The translations under genes and the position numbers were made by a program. A stretch of 64,000 bases of DNA from Larix kaempferi (taxonomy: Eukaryota > Streptophyta > Pinopsida > Pinales > Pinaceae), in NCBI GenBank assembly GCA_027924585.1, contig BSBM01001138.1, forward strand, positions 13,573,001 to 13,637,000. The letters are read 5' to 3'. Shown in pieces: positions 1 to 12,507 of this stretch (the first letter of the stretch is position 1; each line of letters starts with the position of its first letter). The notes under the pieces were generated by a model, which saw only the letters and a list, made by a program, of their open reading frames with translations, was not told the DNA's origin and made no database searches.

Positions 1-1448
1 ACTTAAGAGTGGCTCGGCGTTTCTTGAAGGAGAGATACCCACGATTCTCCCTTCATACAAGAGGCACTATCGATAAAAGATCTAAGATCTTGTCTCGAGG
101 TGGTCCCCTAAAGAAGGATTTATTATAAATATACTTTATATCCTATTCGAAGAGAGAGAGGCGTCACCAAGTGAGAGCCTTTAATACACACACATATATA
201 TATATGTTATATTGATTAAATTCTAAATGTGTAACTCTACAATGCATGCTAACAAGGGTAAGTTCCTTCAATGTATATATAAAAGAATTAAACATTATAT
301 GTATACATAATGTATCAATGTAACTCTAATTATATAACATTCTTGTGGTATAAATAGTTGATAAAGACAATTATATAAAAAGAAACTTCCTCTTACCCTA
401 TACACAAGGTGAAGAAGGAGAAATACCTTAGGCTATGTTCTTAATAGAATTTTTTAGCGGTATATTTACTTGGCATCTTTGCCGAACCTAAGGTAGTAAA
501 CATATCTAGGAGGATTGATTATTTTTATTCAGAATCCTTAACTAAAGTCGGTGCCTATGTTAATAGATATATTGTAGGAGCATGTTATTATCTTGCGATG
601 AATAATAACTTTTTCGAAAAACCTACATAGGACTGGAAATTAGTTTAGGATTTATCAAAACCTAAGATGATACTTATAACTTTTTACCCGTAACTCACTC
701 TTCCTCAAGTGCTTGTGGTACTAAGATGATACCTATCATCTATAGTTAGATTTTGGAAAGGCATTATGCCCTTAACTTTCTTCTTAGTGACTTCACCTGC
801 TTGGCGCTTAGCTGAGCCCGTCGTTAATTTACAATTTAAGAGTAGTCCCAACAAATACTTTCAGGGTCCACTGGTGGGGCCTTGGCCTTGAGCTCCTCGC
901 CAGGGCCTCATACATAATTTGCAATATACATTTATCAAACTAATAGGGAAAGAAGGAGGGGTATCACATGCACCCTACTACACACTTCTAGGACCTCGTC
1001 AGTCAGTTCATGCATTGATTTATCAGTTAACTGATTGTAGCTCCCAGTTCTCTATATTGGAGTGCCACTTGACTACTGACAGTCTGTCAAGCACCCTTGG
1101 AGTCTCCTTCCCTAGATTAGTGCTCACATGCATCAGTTAGACTCATTTTGACTGACCTTTGACTATCGGTGGCCACTACCACTGATTGGGTGATGTTTCC
1201 AATGTAGTACAAGCCATGCCTTTGAGCAGAATTCGAATGACCTTCACTGATATCGAATTCATTTTATTGTACTCTCATATTTTTTCCAGCTTACAGCTGA
1301 TGAATGGCATTACAACAGTTTTCCACATTCTTTGAGTTTCATGTGTGAATTTTGATCATGTTCTTTCTCTTCTTCTCTACAATTCTTTGAGTGAAATTGT
1401 GAGGTTTGTTCAAGCTAAAGTGATCTCCACCTGTGGAATTTCACAAAT
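1..1448. other. No recognisable gene
   Basis: I see no convincing coding frame in this stretch. A 73-codon open frame at 919-1140 has no recognisable motif and looks random. There is a short (TA)n/(CA)n tract near 190-205. The last 50 bases probably carry the damaged 5' end of the pseudogene that follows, because translated words upstream of its first ATG still look coding. Confidence 0.6.
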
Positions 1449-2733
1449 ATGATGGTCCATATCACCTATAGACATGGGGCAGATAGTACTGAAGACAACA
1501 TGGTTATATTGAAGGAGTATCACTTCTACATAAGTGATGATAGGTGTCACGACTTGGATTTTGTACAACACGTCTTTCAAATGTTCTATAATCACTTAAA
1601 GGATAATAGTTATATACATATGAAAAAACATTGGGTTTGGTCTAATGGTTGTGCAGGAAAATTAAAAAATGCATGTGTCTTCCAATGGTTGTGTATGCTC
1701 CACAAAAGACACAAGGTGCCACATATTTGGAACTATTTTGAGATCGAACACGGAAAAGGTGAACATGATGGAGCATGTGCATGCATCAAGACTGCATTAC
1801 GTAGGAAATAAATGAAATTCATAAATGTATCGCTCATCCGAGATGCAAAGACCATTGTTGAATGGTGTTATTCAGTCATGGGGGAGGGAGCAAGAAGGCA
1901 TGAAGATTAGTCAACCAAGAAAGCACATGTACATAGATATTTTTGGGAGGTGGTGGATGTAGATCGATCACAGTTATATGAGTGCAAGACCGTCTAGGGA
2001 ACTCATGCATTTAATTCAATTAGAACATTAGACAATGCTATACTTGAAATGTGGACAAGGAAACTCTCTTGCTTTTGTTCTTCATGCAGTGGGGGTGAAT
2101 GGGACTCATGTGAATTCACGGATTGGGTTGATAGTTGGGACCATGTATCACTCCCAATTGGTCGACGTATAGCTGCAAAATTATCCCAGTTGGAGGAGGA
2201 CTAATCAAGCATTTCAGGATACTACGACCACATATCAGATCTCGTACAACTAGGTTCGATTAATATATTTTGATAATTTTGAAAATTTTGACAACTTGTT
2301 GTGTCTAGATAGTTGACTCAAATGTTGGCACTATTTTTTCTGTAGGGCACATATACGTAGTGGTTTCCCCGAGACACAATGCATGGCGCACTAATTATTG
2401 GCTTGCATGTTTCTTGGAGGGGAAGCAGACCCTTGATGTCTCATTAAGGGACTGTGAGGACAATTATTTTTCGATTCTTCAATGGTTATCAAAGGTGAGT
2501 ATTTGAACTAGGTTTCCCACTCAGATGCTAGAAAAGGGTATGTATTTGAAGATTATAGACCAGGTCAGATTGTATACCATTATACACATTTAGTTATTGG
2601 CACAAACCTCCATTTGTAAACAATTCCAAGAAATAACTCATCAAAGGAACGATACTTAATTCTTGACTCAGAGCATGAGAGGTTAAAGGAGACTGTTGGT
2701 ATTAGAGATGATCGTGATGGTCTAGTCGAATGA
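1449..2733 (+). pseudogene. Broken three-exon gene with WSNGC and HGKGxxDG motifs, possibly transposase-derived
   Basis: The 120-codon first block (1449-1811) reads HFYISDD, then HWVWSNGCAGK, then EHGKGEHDGACACIK. The Asp/His-rich order (SDD...HD, SNG, HGKGxxDG) resembles a recurring plant and animal protein type that I suspect is transposase-derived; I cannot name the family. The same frame continues to 2204 across TAA 1809-1811, TAG 1908-1910 and TAG 1995-1997, and includes the Cys cluster CFCSSCSGGEWDSC. A second coding block at 2346-2494 lies between a TGTAG acceptor and an AAAG|GTGAGT donor. A third, about 2525-2733, reads GYVFEDYRPGQIVYHY and has a stop inside before its final TGA. The clean splice signals beside the stops say this was a spliced gene that decayed. 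The start is not certain. Confidence 0.6.
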
Positions 2734-3119
2734 CCATAGGTAGGTAATCTGGTATGTGGTTTGCATGTTATATTGTGTTTTTATGTTTTACATGTATGTT
2801 ATGATTTTTTTTATGGTCTAATTGACTATTGACATTAATATTTTGACTATTGCAACCATAAATTGACAGCTTGATAGATTGATAAATTGCACAATGTTTG
2901 TCATGGATCCTAAGTACACCATAATATCTGCATCCACATGCTCACTGTCACCACCACCATGCCTATTGCCACCATGAACATCACCACCACCCTCCTCGTT
3001 CCCATGTTGTCACCATCACCATCCCCTTCTTCACCATAAGATTCTCATCCATCATCCACACAAATATAATGGTTAGATACCTAATTTAGAAATGTAGAAA
3101 CCAAATCACAAACATAGAA
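2734..3119. other. No gene; CACCAC-rich patch
   Basis: This is non-coding by eye. A patch at about 2935-3010 is rich in CACCA/CACCATC words, a low-complexity tract leading into the following repeat array. Confidence 0.5.
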
Positions 3120-5570
3120 ACCTAATCTAGCCTTAGAAACGTAATCTACCCTAGAAACACAAATATAACCCTAGCAACCTAATCTATATGAATCTAAACC
3201 TAATCTCTCCCCAGAAACCTCCATCACCATTTGAATCCAAACCCTTATGCTACAAATATGCACAAGAGTCTAAAAAAGCCCTAGTTTGTGCATTCATCTG
3301 GATCCATTTGAATCCAGACTTCATGTTGCAACTATATATGCATGCCAAAAAAACTTTGTATATTAATGTGCTAAAAATACACACAAGATTTCAAGAAACC
3401 CTAGTTTGTATTCTAAACCCCTAGCATAGAAATCCTAGCCTAGAAACCCTAGTTATTATTTTAAACCCCTAGCCTATAAACCCTGGCTTATAAATCCTAG
3501 CCTATAAACTCTAATTTGAATTCTAATCACTCGAAACCCTAGTTTGTAGCCTAGAGCCTAGTTTGTGTTCAAAATCCTTAGAAACCTCCATCACCATTTG
3601 AATCCAAACCATTGTGCTACAAAGATGCACAAGAGTCCAAAAAACGCTAGTTTGTGCATTCATGTGCATCCATTTGAATCCACACCAATGTGCACAATTA
3701 TGCACAAGAGTGAAAAAATATTCATCCCAATGAGATTAATGGATTTATCAAAAAAATTAAGAAAAAAACACACCTAATTTAGTATAAAAATGTGTTAAAT
3801 TATTCAGTATCTTTCTGTTTTTTAATACTTTCAATTTGGTTTCAATGAAACTAATGTACATATCATCAAACTTAATAAAAGACATTTCATTAGTGTTAGA
3901 GTTGGACAAATAAATTGTCAACCATTATTTTTTAATGCTTTGGATTTTCATACCGCTGATATTATTATAGACTTGAATAAAACCACATTTCATTATGCCA
4001 AGAGATATATGAACAAATTATTAATCATTCAAGTAAATTATTGACTATCTTTTTTTTAATAGTTTTATTTTTAATTCCAATAACACTAGTGGACATATCA
4101 TGCAATTCAAGAAAAAAACATTTCATTTGGGTTAGAGTTGGACAAATAAATTATTAACCATTTCTTTTTAGTGCTTTTGATTTTCATTCCAATGATATCA
4201 TTATATATTTGAAAAAAAATATTCCATTCGTATTAGTACCCCTATCCTATAAACACTAGTTTGTATTCTAAACCCCTATCCTAGGAATTGTACCCTATAA
4301 ATAGTAGTCTATAAACCCTAGAGTGAAGCCTATAAACCGTAGTTTGTATCCTAAACCCTAATTTGAATTCTAATCCCTAGAAACCCTAGTTTGTAGCATA
4401 AACCCTAATTTGAATTCTAATCCCTAGAAACACTAGTTTGTAGCCTAGAGCCTAGTTTGTGTTCAAAATCCTTAGAAACCTCCATAACCATTTGAATCCA
4501 TACCTTTCTGCTACAAAGATACACAAGAGTCCAAAAAATCCTAGTTTGTGCATTCATGTGCATCCATTTGAATCCACACCATTGTGCACAATTATGCACA
4601 AGAGTAAAAAAATCTTCATGATGCAACTATACATGCATGCCAAAAAATATTGAACAATATTCATGTGCATCCATTTGAATCCACACCATTGTGCTACAAA
4701 CATGTACAGGAGTCCAAAAAAACCTAGTTTGTACTCTAAACCCCTATCCTGGAAATCATAACCCTAAATCCTAGCCTCTAAACCCTAGAGCAAAGCATGT
4801 AAACCATAGTTTGTAGCCTAAACCCTAATTTGAATTCTAATCCCTAGAAACTCTAGTTTGTGGCCTAAACCCTAATTTGAATTCTAATCCATATAAACCC
4901 TAGTTTGTAGACTAGAGCCTAGTTTGTGTTCAAAATCCTTAGAAAACTCCATCACCATTTGAATCCATACCATTGTGCTACAAAGATGCACAAGAGTCCA
5001 ACAAACCCTTGTTTGTGAATTCATGTGCATCCATTTGAATCCACACCATTGTGCACGATTATGCACAAGAGTCAAAAATATCTTCATGAGGAAACTATGC
5101 GTGCATGCCAAAAAATATTGTTATATTCATGTGAATCCATTTGAATCAACACCATTGTGCTACAATGATTCACAACAGTCCAAAAAACCCTAGTTTGTGC
5201 ATTCATGTGCATCCATTTGAATCCACACTAGTGTGCACAATTATGCATAAGAGTCCAAAAAACATCATGATGCAACTATAATTCATGCCAAAAAATCTTC
5301 ATATATTCATGTGCATCCATTTGAATCCAAACCATTATGCTACAAATATGCACAAGAGTCCAAAAAACCTTAGTTTGTGCATTCATGTGCATCCATAAGA
5401 ATCCAAACCATTGTGCACAAGTATGCACAAGAGTCTACAAAACTTCATGTTGCAACTATATATGCATGCCAAAAATCTTCCTAAATTCATGTGCATCTAT
5501 TTGTATCTAAACCATTGTGCTACAAACATGTACAAGAGTCCAAGAAACCCTAGTTTGGTGTTCCTCAAAC
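3120..5570. repeat. Degenerate tandem array with AAACCCTAG and TTTGAATCCA words
   Basis: Two kinds of module alternate. One is AAACCCTAG-like, with many variants of CCTATAAACCCTAG (3120-3590, 4250-4450, 4730-4920). The other is a 70-75-bp block built on GTGCATCCATTTGAATCCA, CACCATTGTGC and ATGCACAAGAGTCCAAAAAA (3590-3720, 4490-4720, 4930-5550). The phrase TTCAAAATCCTTAGAAA recurs near 3568, 4460 and 4930, so the modules form a higher-order repeat. An AT-rich spacer at 3720-4250 separates the first two blocks. Small open frames in it repeat because the DNA repeats and are not genes. Confidence 0.8.
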
Positions 5571-6042
5571 GTTGAACATCAATTTTAGTATCCCTTTGAA
5601 CTCAATGGGATCTACCACACTTGGAGATCTTCAAAACACCAAGTTTTCCTTGAACCCCACTCTAGATCACTAGATCAACTTCATTATTGGCCAATGAGTA
5701 AATTATCACACTTTTTTTTTGTTTAATGTGTTTGGAGCGTACAAATGCAAAGTCTCAATTCAAGTCATTAATAAGTTTAAGGGATGGTAAAAATTACCCT
5801 TTCAAAATATGAGTATAGTCATCTTTATTATTTTGTTGGATTTTTTTCAATTTAATTTTTTTTCAAGGAATAATTTTATGGAAACCTTTTCAAGTATTTT
5901 CATGGATGGTAAATGGAGTAAACCACAAAACCATGGTGAGGGGATCAAGAAAGTTGAACCCATGACCTCCCCAATTTTTGGGGAAGAGATCTCATATTTG
6001 ACTCATGATTGGTTGAGTTAACCATAAAGATTCAATTTAAAT
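5571..6042. other. No gene between two arrays
   Basis: Single-copy-looking AT-rich DNA. A 70-codon frame (5809-6021) has no recognisable motif. Confidence 0.5.
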
Positions 6043-8400
6043 AGAATGGTGACTATGGCTCAAATCAATGAACCATCGACTCTGTTGGATTCAGGACATC
6101 GGGATAGTGCTAGGGTTATCCCTTTCTTCCGGGTCCATGGCACAAAGATAATCTTCTAGGTTGATTTTGGAAACCAGTGTTTCGCTCAGTAAGGGACTTT
6201 ACAATTTTGCACATAGGGGTCAACTTTGCAAATTCCTTGATCGGGAACTTGTGGCTAGAATTCCCACGTGGAACCTTCATAGAGACATTTGCAGGACCTC
6301 CTGGAACCCAGATTTGTTGCAGGTTTGGAATTCTATGCCCTCGGTACGGATTCAACAGGTGTCCATGAAAGCCTTTAGGGTGCAAGTTGTAATGGGCCAT
6401 ATAATGGTGAGCATGGCTTGGATCGATGAATCGTTGACTCTGTTGGATTCAGGACATTGGGATAGTGCTAGGGGTGCCCCTCTATTCCGGTTCCATGGCA
6501 TAGAGATCGTCTTCTAGGATGATTTTGGAAACTAGGGTTTCACTCAGTAATGGACTTTGCAATTATTGCGAATAGGGGTCAACTTTGAAAATTCCTCGAT
6601 GGGGAACTTGTGGCTAGAGTTCCCACGTGGAACCTTCCTAGACACACTTGTAGGACCTCCTCAAACTGAGTTTTGTTGCAGGGTTGGAATTCTATGCCCC
6701 CAGTAGGGATTCAATAGGTGTCCCTGAAAGCCTTTAGGGTGCGAGTTATAACGGGCCATAGAATGGTGGTTGTGGATCAGATCGATGAACAGTCAAATCC
6801 GTTGGATTTAGGACATCAATATAGTGATAGGGGTGCCCCTCTCTTCCGGGTCCATGGAATAGAGATCATCTTCTAGGCCGATTTTGGAAACTAGGGTTTC
6901 GCTTAGTAAGGGACTTTGCAATTATTGCACATAGGGGTCAACTTTGAAGATTCCTCAATCGGGAACTTGTGGCTAGTGTTCCCACGTGGAACCTTCCTAG
7001 ACACACTTGTGAGACCTACCAGAACCCAATTTTGTTACACGGTTGGAATTATATGCCCTCGGTAGGGATTCAACAGGTGTCCCTAAAATCCTTTAGGGTG
7101 CAAGTTGTAACGGGCCATATAATGGTGACCGTGGCTTAGATCGATGAATCATCAACTTTGTTGGATTCAAGACATCAGGATAGTTCTAGGGGTTCCCCTC
7201 TCTTCTGGTTCCATGGCACAGATATCGTCTTCTAGGCCGATTTTGGAAACTAGGGTTTCTCTTATAAGGGACTTTGCAATTATTGTACATAGGGGTCAAC
7301 TTTGCAAATTCCTCAATCAGGAACTTGTGTCTAGCGTTCCCACATGGAACCTTCCTAGACACACATGCATGGCCTCCCTGAACCCAATTTTGTTGCACGG
7401 TTGGAATTCTATGCCCCCGGTAGGGATTCAACAAGTGTCCCTGAAACCCTTTAGTGTGCGAGTTGTAACGGGCCATAGAATGGTGACCGTGGATCGGATC
7501 GACGAACCGTCGACTCCGTTGGATTTAGGATATCAGGATAGTCTTAAGGTTTCCCCTCTCTTTTGATTACATGGCACAGAGATCATCTTCTAGGATGATT
7601 TTGGAAACTAGGGTTTCGCTTAGTAAGGGACTTTGAAATTATTGCAAATAGGGTCAACTTTGCAAATTCCTCGACCAGGGACTTGTGGCCAGAGTTCCCA
7701 CGTGGAACCTTACTAGAAACACTTGTAGGACCTCTCGAAACCCAATTTTGTTGCACGGTTGGAATTATATGCCCCCGATAGGGATTCAATAGGTGTCCTT
7801 GAAAGCCTTTAGGGTGCGAGTCGTAATGGGCCATAGAGTGGTGAACGTGGCTCGGATCGACGAACCGTCGAATCCATTGAATTTAGGACATCGAGATAGT
7901 GCTAGGGGTTCCCATCTCTTCCAGGTACTAGGGGTTCCTCTCTCTTTCGGGTTCATGGCACAAAGATCGTCTTCTAGGCCAATTGTGGAAATTAGGGTTT
8001 CACTGAGTAAGGGACTCTGCAATTATTGCACATAGGGGTCAACTTTGAAAATTCCTAGACCGGGAACGTGTGGCTAGCATTCCCACATGGAAACTTCCTA
8101 GACAGACTTGCAAGACCTCCCAAAACCCAATTTTATTTCACGATTGGAATTCTATGCCCTCGGTAGGGATTCAACAGACCCTGAAAGCCTTTAGGGTGTG
8201 AGTTGTAACGAGCCATAGAATGGTGACCGTGGCTCAGATCGAAGAATCGTTGGATTCAGGACATCGATATGATTCTAGGGTTACCCCTCTCCTCTAGGTA
8301 CAAGTCCTAGAGATTGACTTATAGGGCGATTTTGGAAAACTAGGGTTTTGCTCAGTAAGGGTCTATGCATTTTTTGCACAAAGGGGTCAACTTTGCAACA
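6043..8400. repeat. 359-bp satellite, about 6.6 tandem copies
   Basis: The anchor GATTTTGGAAACTAGGGTTT (with variants) starts at 6163, 6521, 6880, 7239, 7597, 7980 and 8328, giving spacings of 358, 359, 359, 358, 383 and 348. The 383-bp copy carries a local duplication of about 24 bp around 7905-7945 (GGGTTCCCATCTCTTCC followed by a similar GGGTTCCTCTCTCTTTC). Each unit contains a TTCCCACGTGGAACC palindrome and ends with GGATTCAGGACATC-type words. The period is not a multiple of three, so the several 60-140-codon frames within it are products of the repetition. Copies differ by small substitutions, so the array is not freshly homogenised. Confidence 0.93.
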
Positions 8401-8765
8401 TTTTGATTTTAATTATATAACCTAACATTCAAAGGGTGGCACTCAAACCCACCACATTGCACTCTTAATAGATTATTATGTCCTCAGTGTGCCACGTCAT
8501 TTGACATGTCCTTAGTGTTCCACTATATTTTCATTTTGAGCAATTAATGTTGTTTTTAAGAATTCAAAGTTCCAAATAAAAAAGGGGGGTGGTGTTTCAC
8601 CGATGACACCTCTCTGATCTTTTCTAGCTTTGTCACTTTCCTTGACTTGTCCTTGTGGTTTCTTAGGATCCACTTGCAAAAAATATTTTGTCGGGCTTGC
8701 TAATCTCTCTCATTTGAATTGGACAAGTATTCAAGTCATTTGTAAATTTTTGTGGGGTATACAGT
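8401..8765. other. No gene
   Basis: Unique-looking sequence after the satellite. A 70-codon frame starts at 8630 but runs into the next low-complexity tract and has no motif I recognise. Confidence 0.5.
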
Positions 8766-9640
8766 TATTCATTTATGTGGGCCACATAGGTGCATCACTT
8801 AGGTGTGCATCCTTTACGTTTGTTAGGTTCTTATGTGGGTAAGGTGCGTATGTGTTCCACTTGTTTGGGTTAGTTGCTTGGGTGTGTTGGGTGCTTATGT
8901 GTGTTAGGTATGTTGCAAAGTGACTTAGGTAGTTAGGGTTAAGATCATTAGTAGGTTGTGTGTTGGGGGTAGTGGGTTAGCCATAAATGGTATTGTGGTA
9001 TATATGGATTAGTGTTATAGGGCTTGTGTGGGTCAAGGTAAAATATAAGTATCACCCATGCGGGATAAATAAGTGGGTTTCATAGGTGTGCCATCTATGT
9101 GCATCCTTTAATATGTCCAATAGGTGCTTATGTAGGTTAGGTATTCATGTGCTTGAGTTAGATTGGTTTGTTCTTTATGTGTGTCACTTGAGTACATTAG
9201 GTGTTTATGTGACTGAGGTGAAACATGAGATGCATTAGGTGGTTAGGATTAATAGTGTTAGTGGGTTAGGATAGAAAGGATTTGAGTGTAGTTGGTGAGT
9301 TTTGAGTGGGGCTTATGATAAAGGGATTATTGATTTAGGGGTCAAGGGTCATGTTAATAAAATAGTGTCACATGGAACTTATGTGCATGCCCATGTTCTT
9401 TTTGTTATATGAGTGTCATCACAATAAAAATTAACCTTCTTATATGGGTTGCATGAGTTCATCACATGTCTGTGAAAGTCTAGATGCATAGCCTATGTGT
9501 GTTTGTCCCACTTGTTAAGCTTTTATGTCGGTTAGGAGTTTATGTACACCACTTAGTTGTATTAGTTTCTTATTTTGTAGGTTAAGTGTGTTAGTACATT
9601 GTGTGGATTAGGTGTGTCACTCACATAATTTCACATGCAA
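8766..9640. repeat. GTTAGGTGCTTATGTG-type minisatellite, highly degenerate
   Basis: Words such as TTAGGTGCTTATGTG, GTGTGTTAGGTG and CACTTAGGTGTG recur irregularly throughout. The strand is strongly G/T-biased. No coding frame is supported. Confidence 0.6.
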
Positions 9641-10234
9641 TTTCATATAATTCAATTGTGTTCAAGAACATGTTGTAAATGTGCATTGTTGTGGATACAA
9701 TTTAACATTGTATATGCATTTGCATAGCTGTCAAGAACATTGTAAATGTACATTTTTCTCAACATTATAACTAATATCTCCATGTAATCGTCCAAGCTTT
9801 AAAAAAATTGGGAACATTATGCATATAAACATTATTGGCCACACATGTATGATCACATATAAGATTGAACTGTGAAGATTTCAAGAGACAATCTGAAATA
9901 TATAATATATCATGGAAGTCATAGAGGCCTGTGGTGTCCTCCTCTTAGCCGAAATCCTATGTTAATTAGATCAACAATTATCAACATGTATGTGTGATAA
10001 AGTACTAACCAATTTTATAATTGATGAACATGTCTCATCGAGAAAATATGCTCCGGGACAAGAGACTGAGTTTCATCTTAGTGAGTGGAGCCATAGGTTG
10101 AACATGAACCTCAGTCACATGCTCTACTAGACTAGATTGGGGCTACATTCACCAAATAGTAAAATAGTTAGACATCATGCATGTGCATACACAATACAAA
10201 TGAACTGTACATGTACAAATATTCAAGTAGATAC
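9641..10234. other. No gene; left flank of the duplicated gene fragment
   Basis: AT-rich and non-coding by eye. A short repeat (TTCAAGAACATGTTGTAAATG and CAAGAACATTGTAAATG) lies near 9660-9750. Confidence 0.5.
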
Positions 10235-10679
10235 CTTTGCATGGCTTGTTCCCATTGTACATGCAACCTGAACAGAAGCATCAACAACCCCCCCAATGTA
10301 TGGCATGGAGGACTCTCCAGCCTGATGTTGTAAACATGCGACAAAAACATTAATAAAAACAAGTTGTGGAGTGGATTGAAATCTGACCAACAACTATCAT
10401 TGAAGGCTATGTAAATTACCGTGGAATCAGTAGGTCCAACCACTCTTTTTACGAAAGAGGGTTGTCTAGTGTAGACAAGACCCTTCTCTACGTTTGGACT
10501 ACGGGGAGAGCCAAACCAAAGTGGTGGTGGATTGAGTTGCATTGATGTTTGCAGTCACAGAGTGTTGTCATAGTTAGACATGGACGTGAATAGAGTAAAC
10601 TTAAGATGTATTGAAAAACTAACATGTTGTAATACTTACCTATGCTTGGGACATATCTCTCCCATGGGAGGGATCACTA
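10235..10679 (-). pseudogene. Unrecognised multi-exon gene, fragment copy A
   Basis: Three exons are visible on the minus strand. 10640-10679 lies between TTGCAG and GTAAGT. 10420-10548 is 43 codons beginning with a motif like SMQLNPPPLWFGSPRSPN and ends at ACG|GTAATT. 10235-10321 is exactly 29 codons, includes AGESSMPYIGGVVDASVQV, and lies between CATCAG and AAG|GTATCT. Open frames within splice signals support a real gene. The copy is broken: the acceptor of the middle exon reads CTGCAA where the neighbour copy at 13455-13456 has CTGCAG, and the first exon lacks its 5' half. I do not recognise the protein. It is composition-biased (Pro, Gly, Ser) with no membrane segment. Confidence 0.55.
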
Positions 10680-12507
10680 CTGCAATTATAAATACAAAAA
10701 AATATCATTAGAAAAATACACATGGTATAATGACATCTCTAAGCAATGGGAAATGTAAAACTAGTGTACAACAAATAACATCATGAACTGTTTATAATTT
10801 GAAATTTAAAATTGAACAAATTATACACTAAAGAATAAACATTTAACATTTGTCCATCTTAAATCCATGTCATATGTGTGTATTAATTTCAATTTCCATA
10901 TACATACATTAAATGTCCTAAGCATATATGTTGATTGGGAATCTTCTCTACCTTATTTTTAGGCTTGGATTATGAAGTTTCATAAAAAATGTAGGGTGTT
11001 GACTAATTTCCTTGTAGGATCATCTCCGAGATTCCGGGTAGAGGCAAGGGATAGAGCCTAGAGCAGGGGGCACAAGGTGCTATTGATGAATAAAATCCCC
11101 ATATAGGCAAGGATTTTAATATATGTAATTATTTGTTGTAGCGTGACATTTTTTGGATTCTATAGACCATTTACATTCTTTGTTTATATGTAATTTGGGG
11201 CATATATAGATTTCCCCTTATGTTATTTTAGTTGTATGCACTCTTTCTATATACACATGAGAAACTTTGCATATTTGTATATAGTGGTTTGGGATCTATA
11301 ATTCAACATAATTAACAGTTTTCAATCTTTTAGGATTGCAAGGTTTCCACTGGATTCTATCATTTATGATAGTATGGCATTGACATGTAATCAAACACAT
11401 AAACCTCCCTATAATTCTTGATGTTGGTAGAGCCTATTGTTGAACTCCTTTGTCTTAGCCTTAACCAAAATGCACCCTTCACTCAAGTGAAAACATTTAT
11501 TAAGCATGGGAAGCTTCTCTACCCTATCTTAAAACTTGGATTAGGAAGTTTCATCAAAACTATAAGATGTTGACTAATGTCCTTGGAGGACCAACTTCGA
11601 TATTCTGGGTAGAGGCAAGGGCTAGAGCCTAGAGGAGGGGTAAATGATGTTATTGATGAATAAAATCCCAATATTGGTAAGGATTTTGATATGTTATTAT
11701 TTTTTGTGGTATGAAGTTTTTTGAACTCTATAGGCCATTTAGCGTCTTTGTTTATGTATTTTGGGGAAGATATGAATTGTACTTGAAATTCTTTTTAGTT
11801 GTAAGCAGCCTTGCTATATACATGAGAATATTTGGATATTTGTTAATATTGGTTTGGATTCATAAGGATGCTTGAATGTATATATATGCATCTAGTGAAA
11901 TTGGTTTGATTTTTACGAGTAAATTGGGGTTTTAATTTGTTTTGGGCATACAAATGTTTGGAGTTATGGTCTAAATTTCTTTTAGGGCATACAAATTTAA
12001 AAATTTATGGATTCAATTGATTTCAAAGCATAAAAAAACAAAAAATATAGAAATTAGAAGGGTGGAATTTGGTTTAAATACTTGAGGTTGAAGAAATTGG
12101 TGCTCAAGGTGGAAGATTTGGGCTCTACACCTCAAAATGCTTTCACCACTACTCGTTCTATTGTCGTCCCTGCTCTGTCACTGTCGTGGAGGAAATGACG
12201 GGCTTGTCCTGTTTCGAGCATAAAACATGTTTTAAAAAATGTGTGCGCATTTAGTATCTCATAACGCATACGCGTTTTAGGACTATATAATGTGTACGCG
12301 TTCTGTTTAACTATCCTACTTGGCCTTCAACTTGGTAGGCTCGGGACTAGGTTTGGCATGGTCGGGATTGCTTGGGATCAAATATCTTTTATGGAACTTG
12401 AATGGGTTTCTTGAATATACCATTGCATCTAAAAGGTCCCTCAACTTTGTGAACTCATTGTTTGTCATAAATTTTAATCTATTACATGAATTTTACAAAT
12501 ATTTTAT

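Noticed and set aside
3188-5193. Series of 60-78-codon frames with similar peptides
   Set aside because: They repeat because the DNA repeats; no start context or motif supports coding.
7144-7566. Open frame of 140 codons
   Set aside because: It lies within the 359-bp satellite and spans a unit; the period is not a multiple of three and similar frames appear shifted in other units.
6116-8035. Several overlapping frames of 60-118 codons on both strands
   Set aside because: All are products of the same satellite units and share no protein motif.
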